64,000 nt of DNA from Aliihoeflea sp023389195. Lineage in GTDB: Bacteria > Pseudomonadota > Alphaproteobacteria > Rhizobiales > Rhizobiaceae. The stretch spans positions 62,001 through 126,000 of the forward strand of contig JAEWET010000021.1 of NCBI GenBank assembly GCA_023389195.1, given 5' to 3'. Below, one piece after another: positions 51,952 to 61,589 of this stretch. The position numbers and the translations under genes are program-made. Positions within the stretch are counted from its first letter, which is position 1. Every line of letters begins with the position of its first letter. The notes under the pieces were generated by a model. The model ran no database searches. It was not told the origin of the DNA and was given only the letters and a program-made list of their open reading frames with translations.

Positions 51952-51960
51952 TGTCCGACA
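51952..51960. promoter_or_regulatory. GntR-type operator candidate upstream of gntR
   Basis: TGTCCGACA at 51952-51960, 67 bp upstream of the gntR start, shares the TGTC-S-GACA core with the sites at 46324 and 48012. The flanking bases do not extend the palindrome. Confidence 0.5.
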
Positions 51961-52013
51961 ATCGGTCAGCTTGGAGTGAGGAGGGCGGCCGTGTCGGGCC
52001 GCCCTGCCGCGAT

Positions 52014-53072
52014 CTAGCGAATGGCCGTCGGGTTGATGATGGCCTGGACGCCGCCCGTCATCTTCGAATGGCCGAGAACGAACATGAATTCGGACACGCC
52101 GTCGGCGACGAGTTCCTCGGTGTTCATGTTCTCCAGGATGTAGATGCCGTTCTTCGCGATCAGCTCCTGATGGACCTCGAAGACGCCGGTGCCTTCCTCG
52201 AAGGGAATGACCTCCAGCCCCCAGGTATCGGCGCCGACCGCGATCACGTTCTGCTCGGCGAGCCAGCGCGCGCCGTCGAGGCCGAGGCCGGGTTCGGAGG
52301 TGATGTAGCGCTCATCGTCGTTGCCGACGAGCGACAGCCAGCCCGTATAAAACAGCACCACGTCGCCCTCGCGGATCTCGACGCCCTGCTTCTCGGCCTG
52401 CGCCTGGATTTCGGCGCTGTTGAACGCGGTGCCTTCTGCCAGCATCTCCTCGCCGAAATGGTCGGTCATGTCGAGGACGACACCGCGCGTGACGATGTTC
52501 GGCACCTTCTCGATGCCGAGCTTCGTCAGCCCGTCGGCCTGCACGAAAAGGCTGTTCTTGTGGCAGTTGTAGTAGACGTTGTTGACGCCGATATGCCCCA
52601 GCCCGTCGATCTGCGAGCCGGTGCCGACATAGCCCATATAGATGTCGTCATTGTAGTTGGTGTTGGTCGGCCCGAGCCCGACGCCGCCGGTCTGGCCCGG
52701 CTGGTTGATGACCAGCGCCCAGGAGCGCGGCCCGAAGGCGGGCGTGTCCTTGTTGACCTCGACGCCGAGCGAATAGGTCTTGCCTTCGGTGACGAGTTCG
52801 GCGGCCGCAAGCGCGAGTTCCGGCGACAGCAGATTGGCCGCGCCGATCTCGTCTTCCGGCCCCCATTTCGACTTGCACCATTCGGGCGCGTCGGGCGCGT
52901 TGGCCGGCCATTCCTCGGCGGCGGCGGCATCCGCCGGCGCCGCGCTTTCTTCCTGCGCGGCCTCAGGCGCCGCATCGTCTTCGGTGTCGGTGTCCTGCGC
53001 AAGCGCGCCGGTCGAGATCAGCGCCGCGGATGCGAGCGCCAGAAGGGGCAGGCGGTATGAATGCGAAAACAT
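52014..53072 (-). CDS. Exported cyclase-family protein
   Basis: The ATG at 53072 has GGGAGG upstream and gives 352 residues. A signal peptide (LPLLALASAALISTGALA-QDT) is followed by an acidic, alanine-rich linker to about residue 55, then a cyclase/kynurenine-formamidase-like domain. The usual HGTHxDxxxH metal motif appears as GTGSQIDGLGHIG, lacking the first histidines. Later family segments (GVVLDMTDHFG, GDVVLFYTGW, GADTWGLEV, FMFVLGHSK) are clear. It is probably periplasmic and downstream of an SDR, ALDH and Liv-type ABC operon. The reaction is unknown. Confidence 0.85.
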   Translation of the reverse strand: MFSHSYRLPLLALASAALISTGALAQDTDTEDDAAPEAAQEESAAPADAAAAEEWPANAPDAPEWCKSKWGPEDEIGAANLLSPELALAAAELVTEGKTYSLGVEVNKDTPAFGPRSWALVINQPGQTGGVGLGPTNTNYNDDIYMGYVGTGSQIDGLGHIGVNNVYYNCHKNSLFVQADGLTKLGIEKVPNIVTRGVVLDMTDHFGEEMLAEGTAFNSAEIQAQAEKQGVEIREGDVVLFYTGWLSLVGNDDERYITSEPGLGLDGARWLAEQNVIAVGADTWGLEVIPFEEGTGVFEVHQELIAKNGIYILENMNTEELVADGVSEFMFVLGHSKMTGGVQAIINPTAIR

Positions 53073-53184
53073 GTTCGTCCTCCCTGACGAAATCATGGCG
53101 GGGAGGCGGTCGCCGGCCCCGCAAGGCTAGTCGATTGGCATTTTCGTCTTCGTTCCTGTCTGTGCCTGCCCTCCTCGCTTCTCG

Positions 53185-53931
53185 TCAGATCGTGCGGCCG
53201 CCATCCACTTCGAGGATGACGCCGGTGATGAACTCGGCCTCGTCGGATGCCAGATAGAGGCAGGCATTGGCGATGTCCTTCGGCGTCGACATGCGGCCGA
53301 GCGGAATGGTCGAGACGAATTTCGCGCGGTTTTCCGGCGTGTCCTCGACGCCCATGAAGGCGGACAGGAGACCGGTCGCGCCCATGACCGGGGCGACGCA
53401 GTTGACGCGGATCTTGTCGGGCGCAAGCTCGACGGCCATCGAGCGCGACAACAGGTTCACCGCGCCCTTGGTCGAATTGTACCAGGTGAGGCCCGGACGC
53501 GGCCGGATGCCGGCGGTCGAGCCGACATTGATGATCGCGCCGCCGCCCTGCGCGCGCATGACTGGAATGGTCGCCGCCGTCATGTGGAAGATCGACTTGA
53601 CGTTGATCGCGTAGACCTTGTCGAACTCGTCTTCCGTCACCTCCATGATCGGCTTGTTGCGGTGGGTCCAGCCGGCATTGTTGACGACGATGTCGAGCCG
53701 GCCGCCCTGCGTGGCGGCTTCCACGGCACGCTTGATGTCGGCCGCCTTCGTCACGTCGCCGCCGACGGCGACCGCGCCATTGCCGCAGGCTTCGGCCTGA
53801 GCCTTCGCACCGGCTTCGTTCAGATCCATGATGGTGACGCGGGCGCCCTCACGCGCGAATGTCGCCGCGATCTCCGCCCCGAAGCCGGAGGCTCCGCCCG
53901 TCACCAGTGCCGTCTTTCCCTGCAAACGCAT
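53185..53931 (-). CDS. SDR family oxidoreductase (FabG-like)
   Basis: A 248-residue classical SDR: TALVTGGASGFGAEIAATFAREGARVTIMDLN at the start, VVNNAGWTHRNKP near 85, NVGSTAGIRPRPGLTWYNSTKGAVNLL with Ser-Tyr-Lys near 140-160, and ITGVILEVDGGRTI at the end. NAD preference is suggested by the Asp after the second strand (IMDLN). It lies between the ALDH (62 bp upstream) and the cyclase (112 bp downstream). It may provide the aldehyde or keto intermediate used by ALDH. Confidence 0.9.
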   Translation of the reverse strand: MRLQGKTALVTGGASGFGAEIAATFAREGARVTIMDLNEAGAKAQAEACGNGAVAVGGDVTKAADIKRAVEAATQGGRLDIVVNNAGWTHRNKPIMEVTEDEFDKVYAINVKSIFHMTAATIPVMRAQGGGAIINVGSTAGIRPRPGLTWYNSTKGAVNLLSRSMAVELAPDKIRVNCVAPVMGATGLLSAFMGVEDTPENRAKFVSTIPLGRMSTPKDIANACLYLASDEAEFITGVILEVDGGRTI

Positions 53932-53993
53932 AATCAGTTCTTTCCTTCAAAATCGATGGTGGAGCGGCACGTCGCCGCCCGAAACGATGGCAT

Positions 53994-55471
53994 CTAGTCG
54001 TGTTTGACGACGATGGTCTTGACGACGGAGAGGTCCTTCAGCGCCTCGAAGCCTTTCTCGCGGCCATGGCCGGACTTCTTCATGCCGCCGAAGGGAAGCT
54101 CGATGCCGCCGCCCGCGCCATAGGCGTTGACGTAGACCTGGCCGGCGCGGACCTTGCGGGCGACGCGGGTCGCGCGATTGGCGTTCTGGGTCCACACGCC
54201 TGCAACGAGGCCGTAATCGGTGCCGTTGGCGAGCGCCACGCCGTCCGCCTCATCCTCGAACGGGATGACGGAGAGGACCGGCCCGAACACTTCATCGAGC
54301 GCCAGCGCATTGTCGCGCGGCACGCGGCCGAACATCTTCGGCGCGACATAGTAGCCGCCTTCGGGAACGCCATCGGCGATGCTGCCCTCGGCGATCACCT
54401 CGATGCCGTCATTGCCGGCGTTGCCGCAGAAGCGCTCGACGCGGCGCTTCTGGCCGGGATTGATGACCGGGCCGAGGTCGAGGTCCATGTCCGGCGTGCC
54501 GGCGGTGAGTTTGGCGAACCGTTCGGCGACGGCGCCGACGATGCGGTCATAGCCGGATTTTTCGACCAAGAGACGCGAGCCGGCCGAGCAGGTCTGGCCG
54601 GCGTTCTGGACGATGGCGTTGACGAGCGAGGGCAGCGCCGCGTCGAGATCGACATCGGCGAAGACCACCTGAGGCGACTTGCCGCCCAGTTCCAGCGTGC
54701 AGCCGATATGGTTCTTCGCCGCCGCGATCTGCACCATCGTGCCGACTTCCGGGCTGCCGGTGAAGGACAGGAAGTCGAAGCCGCGATGGGCGGTGAGCGC
54801 CGCGCCGGCCTCTTCGCCGGTGCCCGGCACGATGTTGATCGCGCCTTCCGGGAAGCCGACTTCGGCGGCGAGTTCGGCCAGCCGCAGCGGGGTCAGGCAG
54901 GCATCTTCCGCTGGTTTCATCACGGTGGCGTTGCCGACCGCGAGCGCCGGGCCGAGCGTGCGGCCGAACATCTGCGCGGGATAGTTCCAGGGAATGATCT
55001 GTCCGGTGACGCCGTGCGGCACGCGCTCGGTCAGCGCCAGATAGCCGTTGAGGAATGGGATCGTGTCGCCATGCACCTTGTCGGCGGCGCCGCCATAGAA
55101 CTCGAAATAGCGCGCGCAGGCGACGATGTCGGCGCGGGCCTGCTTCAGCGGCTTGCCGCAGTCGAGCGCCTCGAGCGCGGTGAGTTCGTCGGCATGGTCC
55201 TCGATCGCGCGCGACAGCTTCAAAAGAAGCCGCCCACGCTCGACGGCGGTGAGCCGGCCCCATGCGCCTTGCTCGAAGGCGCGGCGGGCGGCCTTGTAGG
55301 CACGGTCGACATCGCCCGCGCTGCCGGCCGCGATGCGCGCGACGACGGCGCCGGTCGCTGGCGCATGGACGTCGACCGTCCGGCCGGTTTCGTTAGCGTG
55401 CCATTTGTTGTCGACGAAGATGCCCTTGGCTTCCATGATCTGGCCGGCGGCGGGTTTGGACTGGATGTTCA

Positions 55472-55472
<1 letters not shown>
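53994..55472 (-). CDS. NAD(P)-dependent aldehyde dehydrogenase
   Basis: A 492-residue ALDH: IIPWNYPAQMFGRTLGPALAVGNATVMKPAE, FTGSPEVGTMVQ, the catalytic Glu in LELGGKSPQVVFADVDL and Cys in NAGQTCSAGSRLLVEKSGYD (near 290). YGAGGGIELPFGGMKKSGHGREKGFEAL closes the family. It oxidises an aldehyde to an acid. It overlaps livF by one base (TGATG), so it is cotranscribed with the transporter. Confidence 0.94.
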
Positions 55473-56146
<674 letters not shown>

Positions 56147-56148
56147 GA

Positions 56149-56889
56149 TCAGCTCCCGATCACGGTGCGGATGACTTCGGGGTCGGTCAGCACTTCGTCC
56201 GGCGGGCCTTCCTTCTGGATGCGGCCCGAACTCCACACTGCGACGCGATTGGCGTAGCGCGAGACCATTTCCATGTCGTGCTCGACGAAGACGGAGGTGA
56301 CCTTCTGCGCCCGCAAAGCGCCGATCAGCGTGTCCATGATGGCGAATTTCTCCGACGAGGCGACGCCGGAGGTCGGCTCGTCCATCAGGAGCACGGCCGG
56401 TTTCAGCGCCAGAGCCAGCGCGATGTCGACAAGCTTGCGCTTGCCTTCGGGAAGTTCGGAAGCGACGCGGTCCTTGACGTCGGAACAGCCGACCTGCTCC
56501 AGGATCGCCTCGGCTTCGGCGCGCTGGGGAATGTCGGCAAGGCGCGTGAACATGCCGAGCCGACCCGCCCGGGACGCCGACGCCAGAAGCATGTTCTCCA
56601 GCACCGTCTGCTCGGCGAAGAGTTGCGGAATCTGGAAGGCGCGGGCGATGCCGAGCCGCGTGATGGCACGCGGCGAGGAACCGAGCAGCTCCCTGCCCTG
56701 GAAGGTGACCCGGCCGGCCTGCGGCTTCAGATAGCCGGTGCAGATGTTGAGGAAGGTGGTCTTGCCGGCGCCGTTCGGGCCGATGATGGCGAGGTGGTCG
56801 CCCTCGAAGACGTCGAGCGCGACGCCGTCGGCCGCCACCACGCCGCCGAAGCGGATTTCGATGTCGCGTGCGGACAGGAGCGCATTCAT
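56149..56889 (-). CDS. livG: Liv-type ABC transporter ATP-binding protein (LivG-like)
   Basis: From the ATG at 56889, 246 residues. Walker A GPNGAGKTTFLNICTGYL, LGIARAFQIPQLFAEQTVLENMLLA (LivG-type), Walker B AVLLMDEPTSGV. The signature is ELPEGKRKLVDIALALALKP, lacking the LSGGQ-type serine and glycines. The FVEHDMEMV switch His is present. It overlaps livM by four bases. This variant subfamily is seen in several alphaproteobacterial operons of unknown substrate. Confidence 0.9.
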   Translation of the reverse strand: MNALLSARDIEIRFGGVVAADGVALDVFEGDHLAIIGPNGAGKTTFLNICTGYLKPQAGRVTFQGRELLGSSPRAITRLGIARAFQIPQLFAEQTVLENMLLASASRAGRLGMFTRLADIPQRAEAEAILEQVGCSDVKDRVASELPEGKRKLVDIALALALKPAVLLMDEPTSGVASSEKFAIMDTLIGALRAQKVTSVFVEHDMEMVSRYANRVAVWSSGRIQKEGPPDEVLTDPEVIRTVIGS

Positions 56890-57878
56890 CGCACCGCCTC
56901 CTTGGCTTGGCCGAGCGGGCTCGGCTTCTCCCTCGTCCGCCGGCCGCGCCAGCGATTGCCGACATTGACCAGCGAGCCGACGATGCCCGCCGGCGCGAAC
57001 AGGATGATGCCGAGCAGCATCAGGCCGAGCGTGAGCTGCCACGTATCGCCGAGATAGGCGGCGGCGGTAACGCGGATGAACTCGAACGAGAACGATCCGG
57101 CGAGCGCGCCAAGCACCTGCCCTGCCCCGCCGAGGATGGCGACGAAGACGAACTCGCCCGAGCGCGTCCAGTAGGCATAGTCGGGCGTGGCGATGCCCTG
57201 GAAGACGCCCACCAGCGCGCCGCCGACGCCGGCAAGCGCGGCCGAGGCGACATAGACGACGAGCAGCGTGCGGCGCGGCGAGATGCCGAGATATTCGACC
57301 CGCGTCTCGTTGCTCTTGATCGCCTTCATCGCATGGCCGACCGGGCTGTCCATCAGCCGCCAGGCGCCGAAGATGGCGAGCGCGAGAAGGGCGAGGGAGA
57401 CGTAGTAGATGCCGAACTCGTAATTGGCGCGCGACATCTCCTGCCCCAGCAGTGTGGGACGCGAGATGCGCAGCCCGTCCGACCCACCGGTGATGTGGAT
57501 GAATTTCTCCAGGAGCGAGAATAGCACCATCGAAAAGGCGAGGTTGAGCATGGCGAAGAAGATGTAGCGGTAGCGCACGACAAAGATGCCGACGAAGAGG
57601 CCGGCGACCACCGATGTGGCGAGCGCGGCGAGAAGCAGCAGGAAGAGTTCGCCCCCGCCGCCCATCCAGCGGCCGACGAAGCCGGCCGTGTAGGCGCCGA
57701 TGGCGAAGAACATCGCATGACCGAACGAAACCTGTCCCGCCTGAAGCAGAAGGATGATGCCGATCACCGGTAGCGCCTTGGCGAAGACGATCGTCAGGAA
57801 CGCGTCCCATTGGGGGAAAACCAGCGGATTGAGCGCGGCGAGGAGAACGATCGCAGGGAAGATCACGCGCATCAGCAT
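56886..57878 (-). CDS. livM: Liv-type ABC transporter permease (LivM-like)
   Basis: A 330-residue permease with about 8-9 TM segments. The LIVM features GIILLLQAGQVSFGHAMFFAIGAYTAGF, ARRTLLVVYVASAALAGVGGALVG and LGGAGQVLGALAGSF are clear. It starts with ATGCTGATGCG and overlaps livH by one base and livG by four. Confidence 0.93.
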   Translation of the reverse strand: MLMRVIFPAIVLLAALNPLVFPQWDAFLTIVFAKALPVIGIILLLQAGQVSFGHAMFFAIGAYTAGFVGRWMGGGGELFLLLLAALATSVVAGLFVGIFVVRYRYIFFAMLNLAFSMVLFSLLEKFIHITGGSDGLRISRPTLLGQEMSRANYEFGIYYVSLALLALAIFGAWRLMDSPVGHAMKAIKSNETRVEYLGISPRRTLLVVYVASAALAGVGGALVGVFQGIATPDYAYWTRSGEFVFVAILGGAGQVLGALAGSFSFEFIRVTAAAYLGDTWQLTLGLMLLGIILFAPAGIVGSLVNVGNRWRGRRTREKPSPLGQAKEAVR

Positions 57879-58783
57879 CAGATCTTCCTCGCCGTCGTCT
57901 TGCCGAAGAGGCCTTCGGGCCGGATCAGGAGAACGAGGACCATGATGAGGTAGGGCATGACGACCTCGAATTCGGGCGCGAAGAACACCGCCATCGACCG
58001 ACCGAGCCCGATGAGCAGCGCCGCGATGGCCGCACCCTCGATCTGGCCGAGACCGGCGGTCGCCGCGACGGCGAAGGAGAGCACGATCATCTCCGCCCCC
58101 ATGCCCGGCAGGACGGAAGTGGTGGGCGAGGCGAGCGCGCCGCCGAGCGAGGCCAGCGTCACGCCGATGACGAAGGTGAGGAAGAACACCCGCCGCGCAT
58201 TGATGCCGATCGCCGTCGCCGCCTCGCGGTCCTCCGTCACCGCGACGATGACCGAGCCGGCGAGCGTGTAGCGCAGGAAGAAGCGCAGACCGAACAGTAC
58301 GGCGAGCGCGACCAGCGGCAGGAACAGTGTCTGGTAGGCGGTGTAGGTGATGCCCGCGACATTGACGTTGCCGAGTTGGCGCAGCGGATCGGAGTAGAAA
58401 TAGGGCTGCACGCCCCAGACGAGACGCTGGACGTTTTCCAGCATCATGAAGACGGCGAAGGTGACGAGAAGCTGCAGCGTCTCCTCGTAGCCGTAGATGC
58501 GCTGGAGCAGGAACCGCTCCATCAGCCCGCCGACCGTGATGCCGACCACCGCCGCCGCGACGATGAACATCGGGAAGGCGAGCCAGGGCGACAGGCCCAT
58601 GCCGGCCATGGCGATGCCGAGGCTGGCTGCGGCGTAGGCGCCGAGCGCGTAGAACGAGCCATGCGCCACGTTGAGGATGCGCATGACGCCGAAGACGAGC
58701 GTCATGCCGACGGCGACGAGGAAGACGAGCGCCCCGTAGGCGATGCCGTCAAGCGCGGCGAGAACGAGAATCTGCAGGGACAT
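57878..58783 (-). CDS. livH: Liv-type ABC transporter permease (LivH-like)
   Basis: From the ATG at 58783 (MSLQILVLAALDGIAYG), 301 residues with about 8 TM segments. LIVH features: FLVAVGMTLVFGVMRILNVAHGSFYALGAY at the start and AVTEDREAATAIGINARRVFFLTFVIGVTLASLGGAL (key G-N-N and EDREAA region), followed by VAATAGLGQIEGAAIAALLIGL. It pairs with LivM to form the pore. Confidence 0.93.
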   Translation of the reverse strand: MSLQILVLAALDGIAYGALVFLVAVGMTLVFGVMRILNVAHGSFYALGAYAAASLGIAMAGMGLSPWLAFPMFIVAAAVVGITVGGLMERFLLQRIYGYEETLQLLVTFAVFMMLENVQRLVWGVQPYFYSDPLRQLGNVNVAGITYTAYQTLFLPLVALAVLFGLRFFLRYTLAGSVIVAVTEDREAATAIGINARRVFFLTFVIGVTLASLGGALASPTTSVLPGMGAEMIVLSFAVAATAGLGQIEGAAIAALLIGLGRSMAVFFAPEFEVVMPYLIMVLVLLIRPEGLFGKTTARKI

Positions 58784-58876
58784 GGGCCGTTCGGGGCCTT
58801 TGCACAAATGAGCGGGAACGATGCGGCCGCCGCGCCTTCGCATGCGGGGATGCAAAGGCGCGGCGGTTGGGGAGGA

Positions 58877-60181
58877 TTATTCCTCGTGCTTGTATTCGCT
58901 CGCCTCGGTCTCGATGAAGGACGCATCGAGCGTGCCGATCCATTCGAGCGAGTTTTCGCCGGGCGGCGCCATGATGCCTTCCGCGTCGAAGATCATCATG
59001 TCGTCGATGATCGGGAAGTCGTAGCCCTCGACCGTGCGCGACACGCCCATCAACTGCGCTTCGAGCGCCTGGTTGTCCTCACGGATGGTGAGCGGTCGGC
59101 CATAGCCCTTGAATTCGAGCCCTTCCATCGCCGCGATGACCTGGGCGCGATCCGGGAAGTCGCCACCATTGGCCTCGGCCGCCTTGTCGTAGGCCGCCTG
59201 CAACGCGGCGAAGGCCTGCGCCATGTGGAACACCGAGTAGATCGGGTAGGCGCCCGTCTTCTCCCTGAACTTGTCGACGAAGGCCTTCATGTCCTCGTCG
59301 TCCTTGGTCTCGGGATGCAGGAAGTAGTGGTCGCCGCGCGCGCCGACGATGACGCCGTCCGGCAGAACGCCGCCCAGACGCTGGATCGACGATTCGGCCA
59401 GCGGCAGGACGAAGGTCGAGTTGTTGAAGAGACCGCGCTGGTTGGCCTGCTGCACGAAGGTGTCGAGATCGCCGCCCCACGAGGTCGACAGGATGACGTC
59501 GGGCTGGGTGGCGAGAAGGCGCGAAATCTCGGCCGAGAAATCCGGTGCGCCAAGGCGCGGGAAGAGCTCGGCCACGATCTCGACCTCGGGCTTCAGCTTC
59601 TTCAGCGCCGCCGAGAACAGCTCCCAGCTATCGCGGCCCCAGGCATAGTCCTGGTTGACGACGGCGATCGTCTCGAAATCCGGCTTGGTCTTCAAAAGGT
59701 AGAGCAGCGCCGCCATCATCTCGGGCGTCGCATTGGCCTGCGTGCGGAAATTATAGGTCGATTCCTCTTCCTCGAAGATGCGCTGCGTGCCGCAATCCCA
59801 GAGGATGTTGAGGACTTCGAGATCTTCCATCAGCGGCGTCAGGTTGATGCAGTTGCCCGACGAGATCGACGCCATCATCACGTCGACGTCCTCGTCCTGG
59901 ACGAGACGGCGCACTTCGGTCGTCAGCGCCTCGGCACCCGCGCCTTCGTCGACGAAGAAGAGCTGCACCTGCGCGCCCTGGATACCGCCGGCGGCGTTGA
60001 TGTCCTCGGCAATCATCTGCGCTGCGGCCTGGGCCGGCACGCCGAACACCGACGCTGCGCCCGAGGTGAACGTCGTGATGCCGATCTTGATGTTTTCCGG
60101 CGCGTCCTGCGCCATTGCGGGTTGTGCCACGGCAAGCGCGAACGCGGCTGCCAGCGACGATAGGACGAGTTTGCCTTTCAC
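58877..60181 (-). CDS. ABC transporter substrate-binding protein (Liv/peripla-BP type)
   Basis: A GTG at 60181 with GGGAGGA upstream gives 434 residues: KGKLVLSSLAAAFALAVAQPAMA-QDA is the signal peptide. The fold is the type I periplasmic-binding (Leu/Ile/Val) family: IKIGITTFTSGAASVFGVPAQAAAQMIAEDINAAGGIQGAQVQLFFVDEG (key residues: G-T, G-P, A--MA--INAAGGI), then VAVVNQDYAWGRDSW and PLAESSIQRLGGVLPDGVIVGARG. It heads the transporter/ALDH/SDR operon. An amino acid, amide or aromatic compound is possible. Upstream frame is open but unsupported. Confidence 0.9.
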   Translation of the reverse strand: MKGKLVLSSLAAAFALAVAQPAMAQDAPENIKIGITTFTSGAASVFGVPAQAAAQMIAEDINAAGGIQGAQVQLFFVDEGAGAEALTTEVRRLVQDEDVDVMMASISSGNCINLTPLMEDLEVLNILWDCGTQRIFEEEESTYNFRTQANATPEMMAALLYLLKTKPDFETIAVVNQDYAWGRDSWELFSAALKKLKPEVEIVAELFPRLGAPDFSAEISRLLATQPDVILSTSWGGDLDTFVQQANQRGLFNNSTFVLPLAESSIQRLGGVLPDGVIVGARGDHYFLHPETKDDEDMKAFVDKFREKTGAYPIYSVFHMAQAFAALQAAYDKAAEANGGDFPDRAQVIAAMEGLEFKGYGRPLTIREDNQALEAQLMGVSRTVEGYDFPIIDDMMIFDAEGIMAPPGENSLEWIGTLDASFIETEASEYKHEE

Positions 60182-60415
60182 GAATTCCTCCCAGAATTTG
60201 CGACGGCGCATCTGCTGCGCACGTTCCTCCACTTCAGGATGGTTCCCGGTTTGAAATTGGAACGCAAAGACAGATTTGCTTGAATCGCTATAACGCCTTC
60301 TTATGGCGGACGCGACGTCGCCCCCATGCCTGGCTTATGGCTTCCATATCGCTTTCCTATTGGCGCCGGGCGCCGTGAACGGCAATCCTGCGCGTCGGCA
60401 CAAGGGAGGGACATC

Positions 60416-61567
60416 ATGGCCGCCGTCACATCGGGATCGACGACACGCACACGCGCGACCGTGCTGCGAAACGCACCCGCTACCCGTCCCTACGCGCAGT
60501 CCCGCCCCCTCTCGGTCGAGGAGATCGAACTCGACGCGCCAGGCCCCGGCGAGGTTCTCGTGGCAATCAAGGCTGCGGGGCTTTGCCATTCGGACCTATC
60601 CGTCATCAATGGCGACCGGCCGCGACCGCTGCCGATGGCACTCGGCCATGAAGCGGCCGGCATCGTCGAACAGCTCGGCGAAGGCGTGCGCGACCTCGAA
60701 GTGGGCGACCACGTGGTGATGGTGTTCATGCCGTCCTGCGGCCATTGCGTCCCCTGCGCGGAAGGCCGGCCCGCGCTGTGCGAACCGGGGGCGGCGGCGA
60801 ACGGCGCCGGCACGCTGCTGGGCGGCGCGATACGGCTGAGGAGCCATGGCCAACCGATGTTCCACCATGTCGGCGTTTCGGCATTCGCCGGACACGCCGT
60901 CGTCTCGCGCACCTCTCTGGTCCGCATCGACAAGGACATCGTCTTCGAGCACGCCGCGCTTTTCGGCTGCGCGGTGCTGACCGGTGTCGGAGCGGTCGTC
61001 AACACGTCAGGCCTGAAGGCCGGCCAGTCCGTCGCGATCGTCGGCCTCGGCGGCGTGGGGCTCGCCGCCCTGTTGGGTGCACGAGCCGCCGGTGCTTCCA
61101 TCATCGTCGCAGCCGACCTGATGCCCGAAAAGCTGGCGCTGGCCCGCGAACTCGGCGCCACCCACACGGTCGATCCGCGCGACGAGGCGGCAGTGGAGCA
61201 CATCAGGACCATTACGCGCGGCGGTGTCGACGCGGCAGTCGAACTCGCCGGCTCCGTGCCTGCCCTCGAATTTGCCTACCGCATCACCCGAAGGGGCGGA
61301 ACGACAGTGACCGGCGGGCTCGCCAATCCGGCGAGCCGGGTGTCGATCCAGCACGTCTCGCTCGTCGCCGAAGAGCGGACGCTCAAGGGCAGCTATATCG
61401 GCAGTTGTATCCCCTCGCGCGATATTCCCCGATACATCGAGATGTTCCGGCGCGGCATCCTGCCGGTCGACAGGCTCATGTCCGGCACCGGGCCGCTCGA
61501 AGGCATCAACGAGGCCCTGGACGAGCTCGAGGCCGGCCGGGTCATCCGCTACGTCTTTCTGCCTTGA
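60416..61567 (+). CDS. Zinc-dependent alcohol dehydrogenase (class III-like)
   Basis: The ATG at 60416 has GGGAGGG at 60404-60410 and gives 383 residues. Catalytic Zn ligands are in AAGLCHSDLSVING and LPMALGHEAAGIVEQLGEGV. The structural zinc site has three or four cysteines in SCGHCVPCAEGRPALCEPG. The cofactor motif is VAIVGLGGVGLAALLGARAAGA. It oxidises an alcohol with NAD. It is divergent from the Liv-type operon and may supply aldehyde for its ALDH. Confidence 0.92.
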   Translation: MAAVTSGSTTRTRATVLRNAPATRPYAQSRPLSVEEIELDAPGPGEVLVAIKAAGLCHSDLSVINGDRPRPLPMALGHEAAGIVEQLGEGVRDLEVGDHVVMVFMPSCGHCVPCAEGRPALCEPGAAANGAGTLLGGAIRLRSHGQPMFHHVGVSAFAGHAVVSRTSLVRIDKDIVFEHAALFGCAVLTGVGAVVNTSGLKAGQSVAIVGLGGVGLAALLGARAAGASIIVAADLMPEKLALARELGATHTVDPRDEAAVEHIRTITRGGVDAAVELAGSVPALEFAYRITRRGGTTVTGGLANPASRVSIQHVSLVAEERTLKGSYIGSCIPSRDIPRYIEMFRRGILPVDRLMSGTGPLEGINEALDELEAGRVIRYVFLP

Positions 61568-61589
61568 GGCCCGGCGATCCGGCACATAT

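Noticed and set aside
58376..60163. A 595-codon open frame on the plus strand
   Set aside because: It overlaps livH and the substrate-binding protein in antisense; its product has no recognisable feature.
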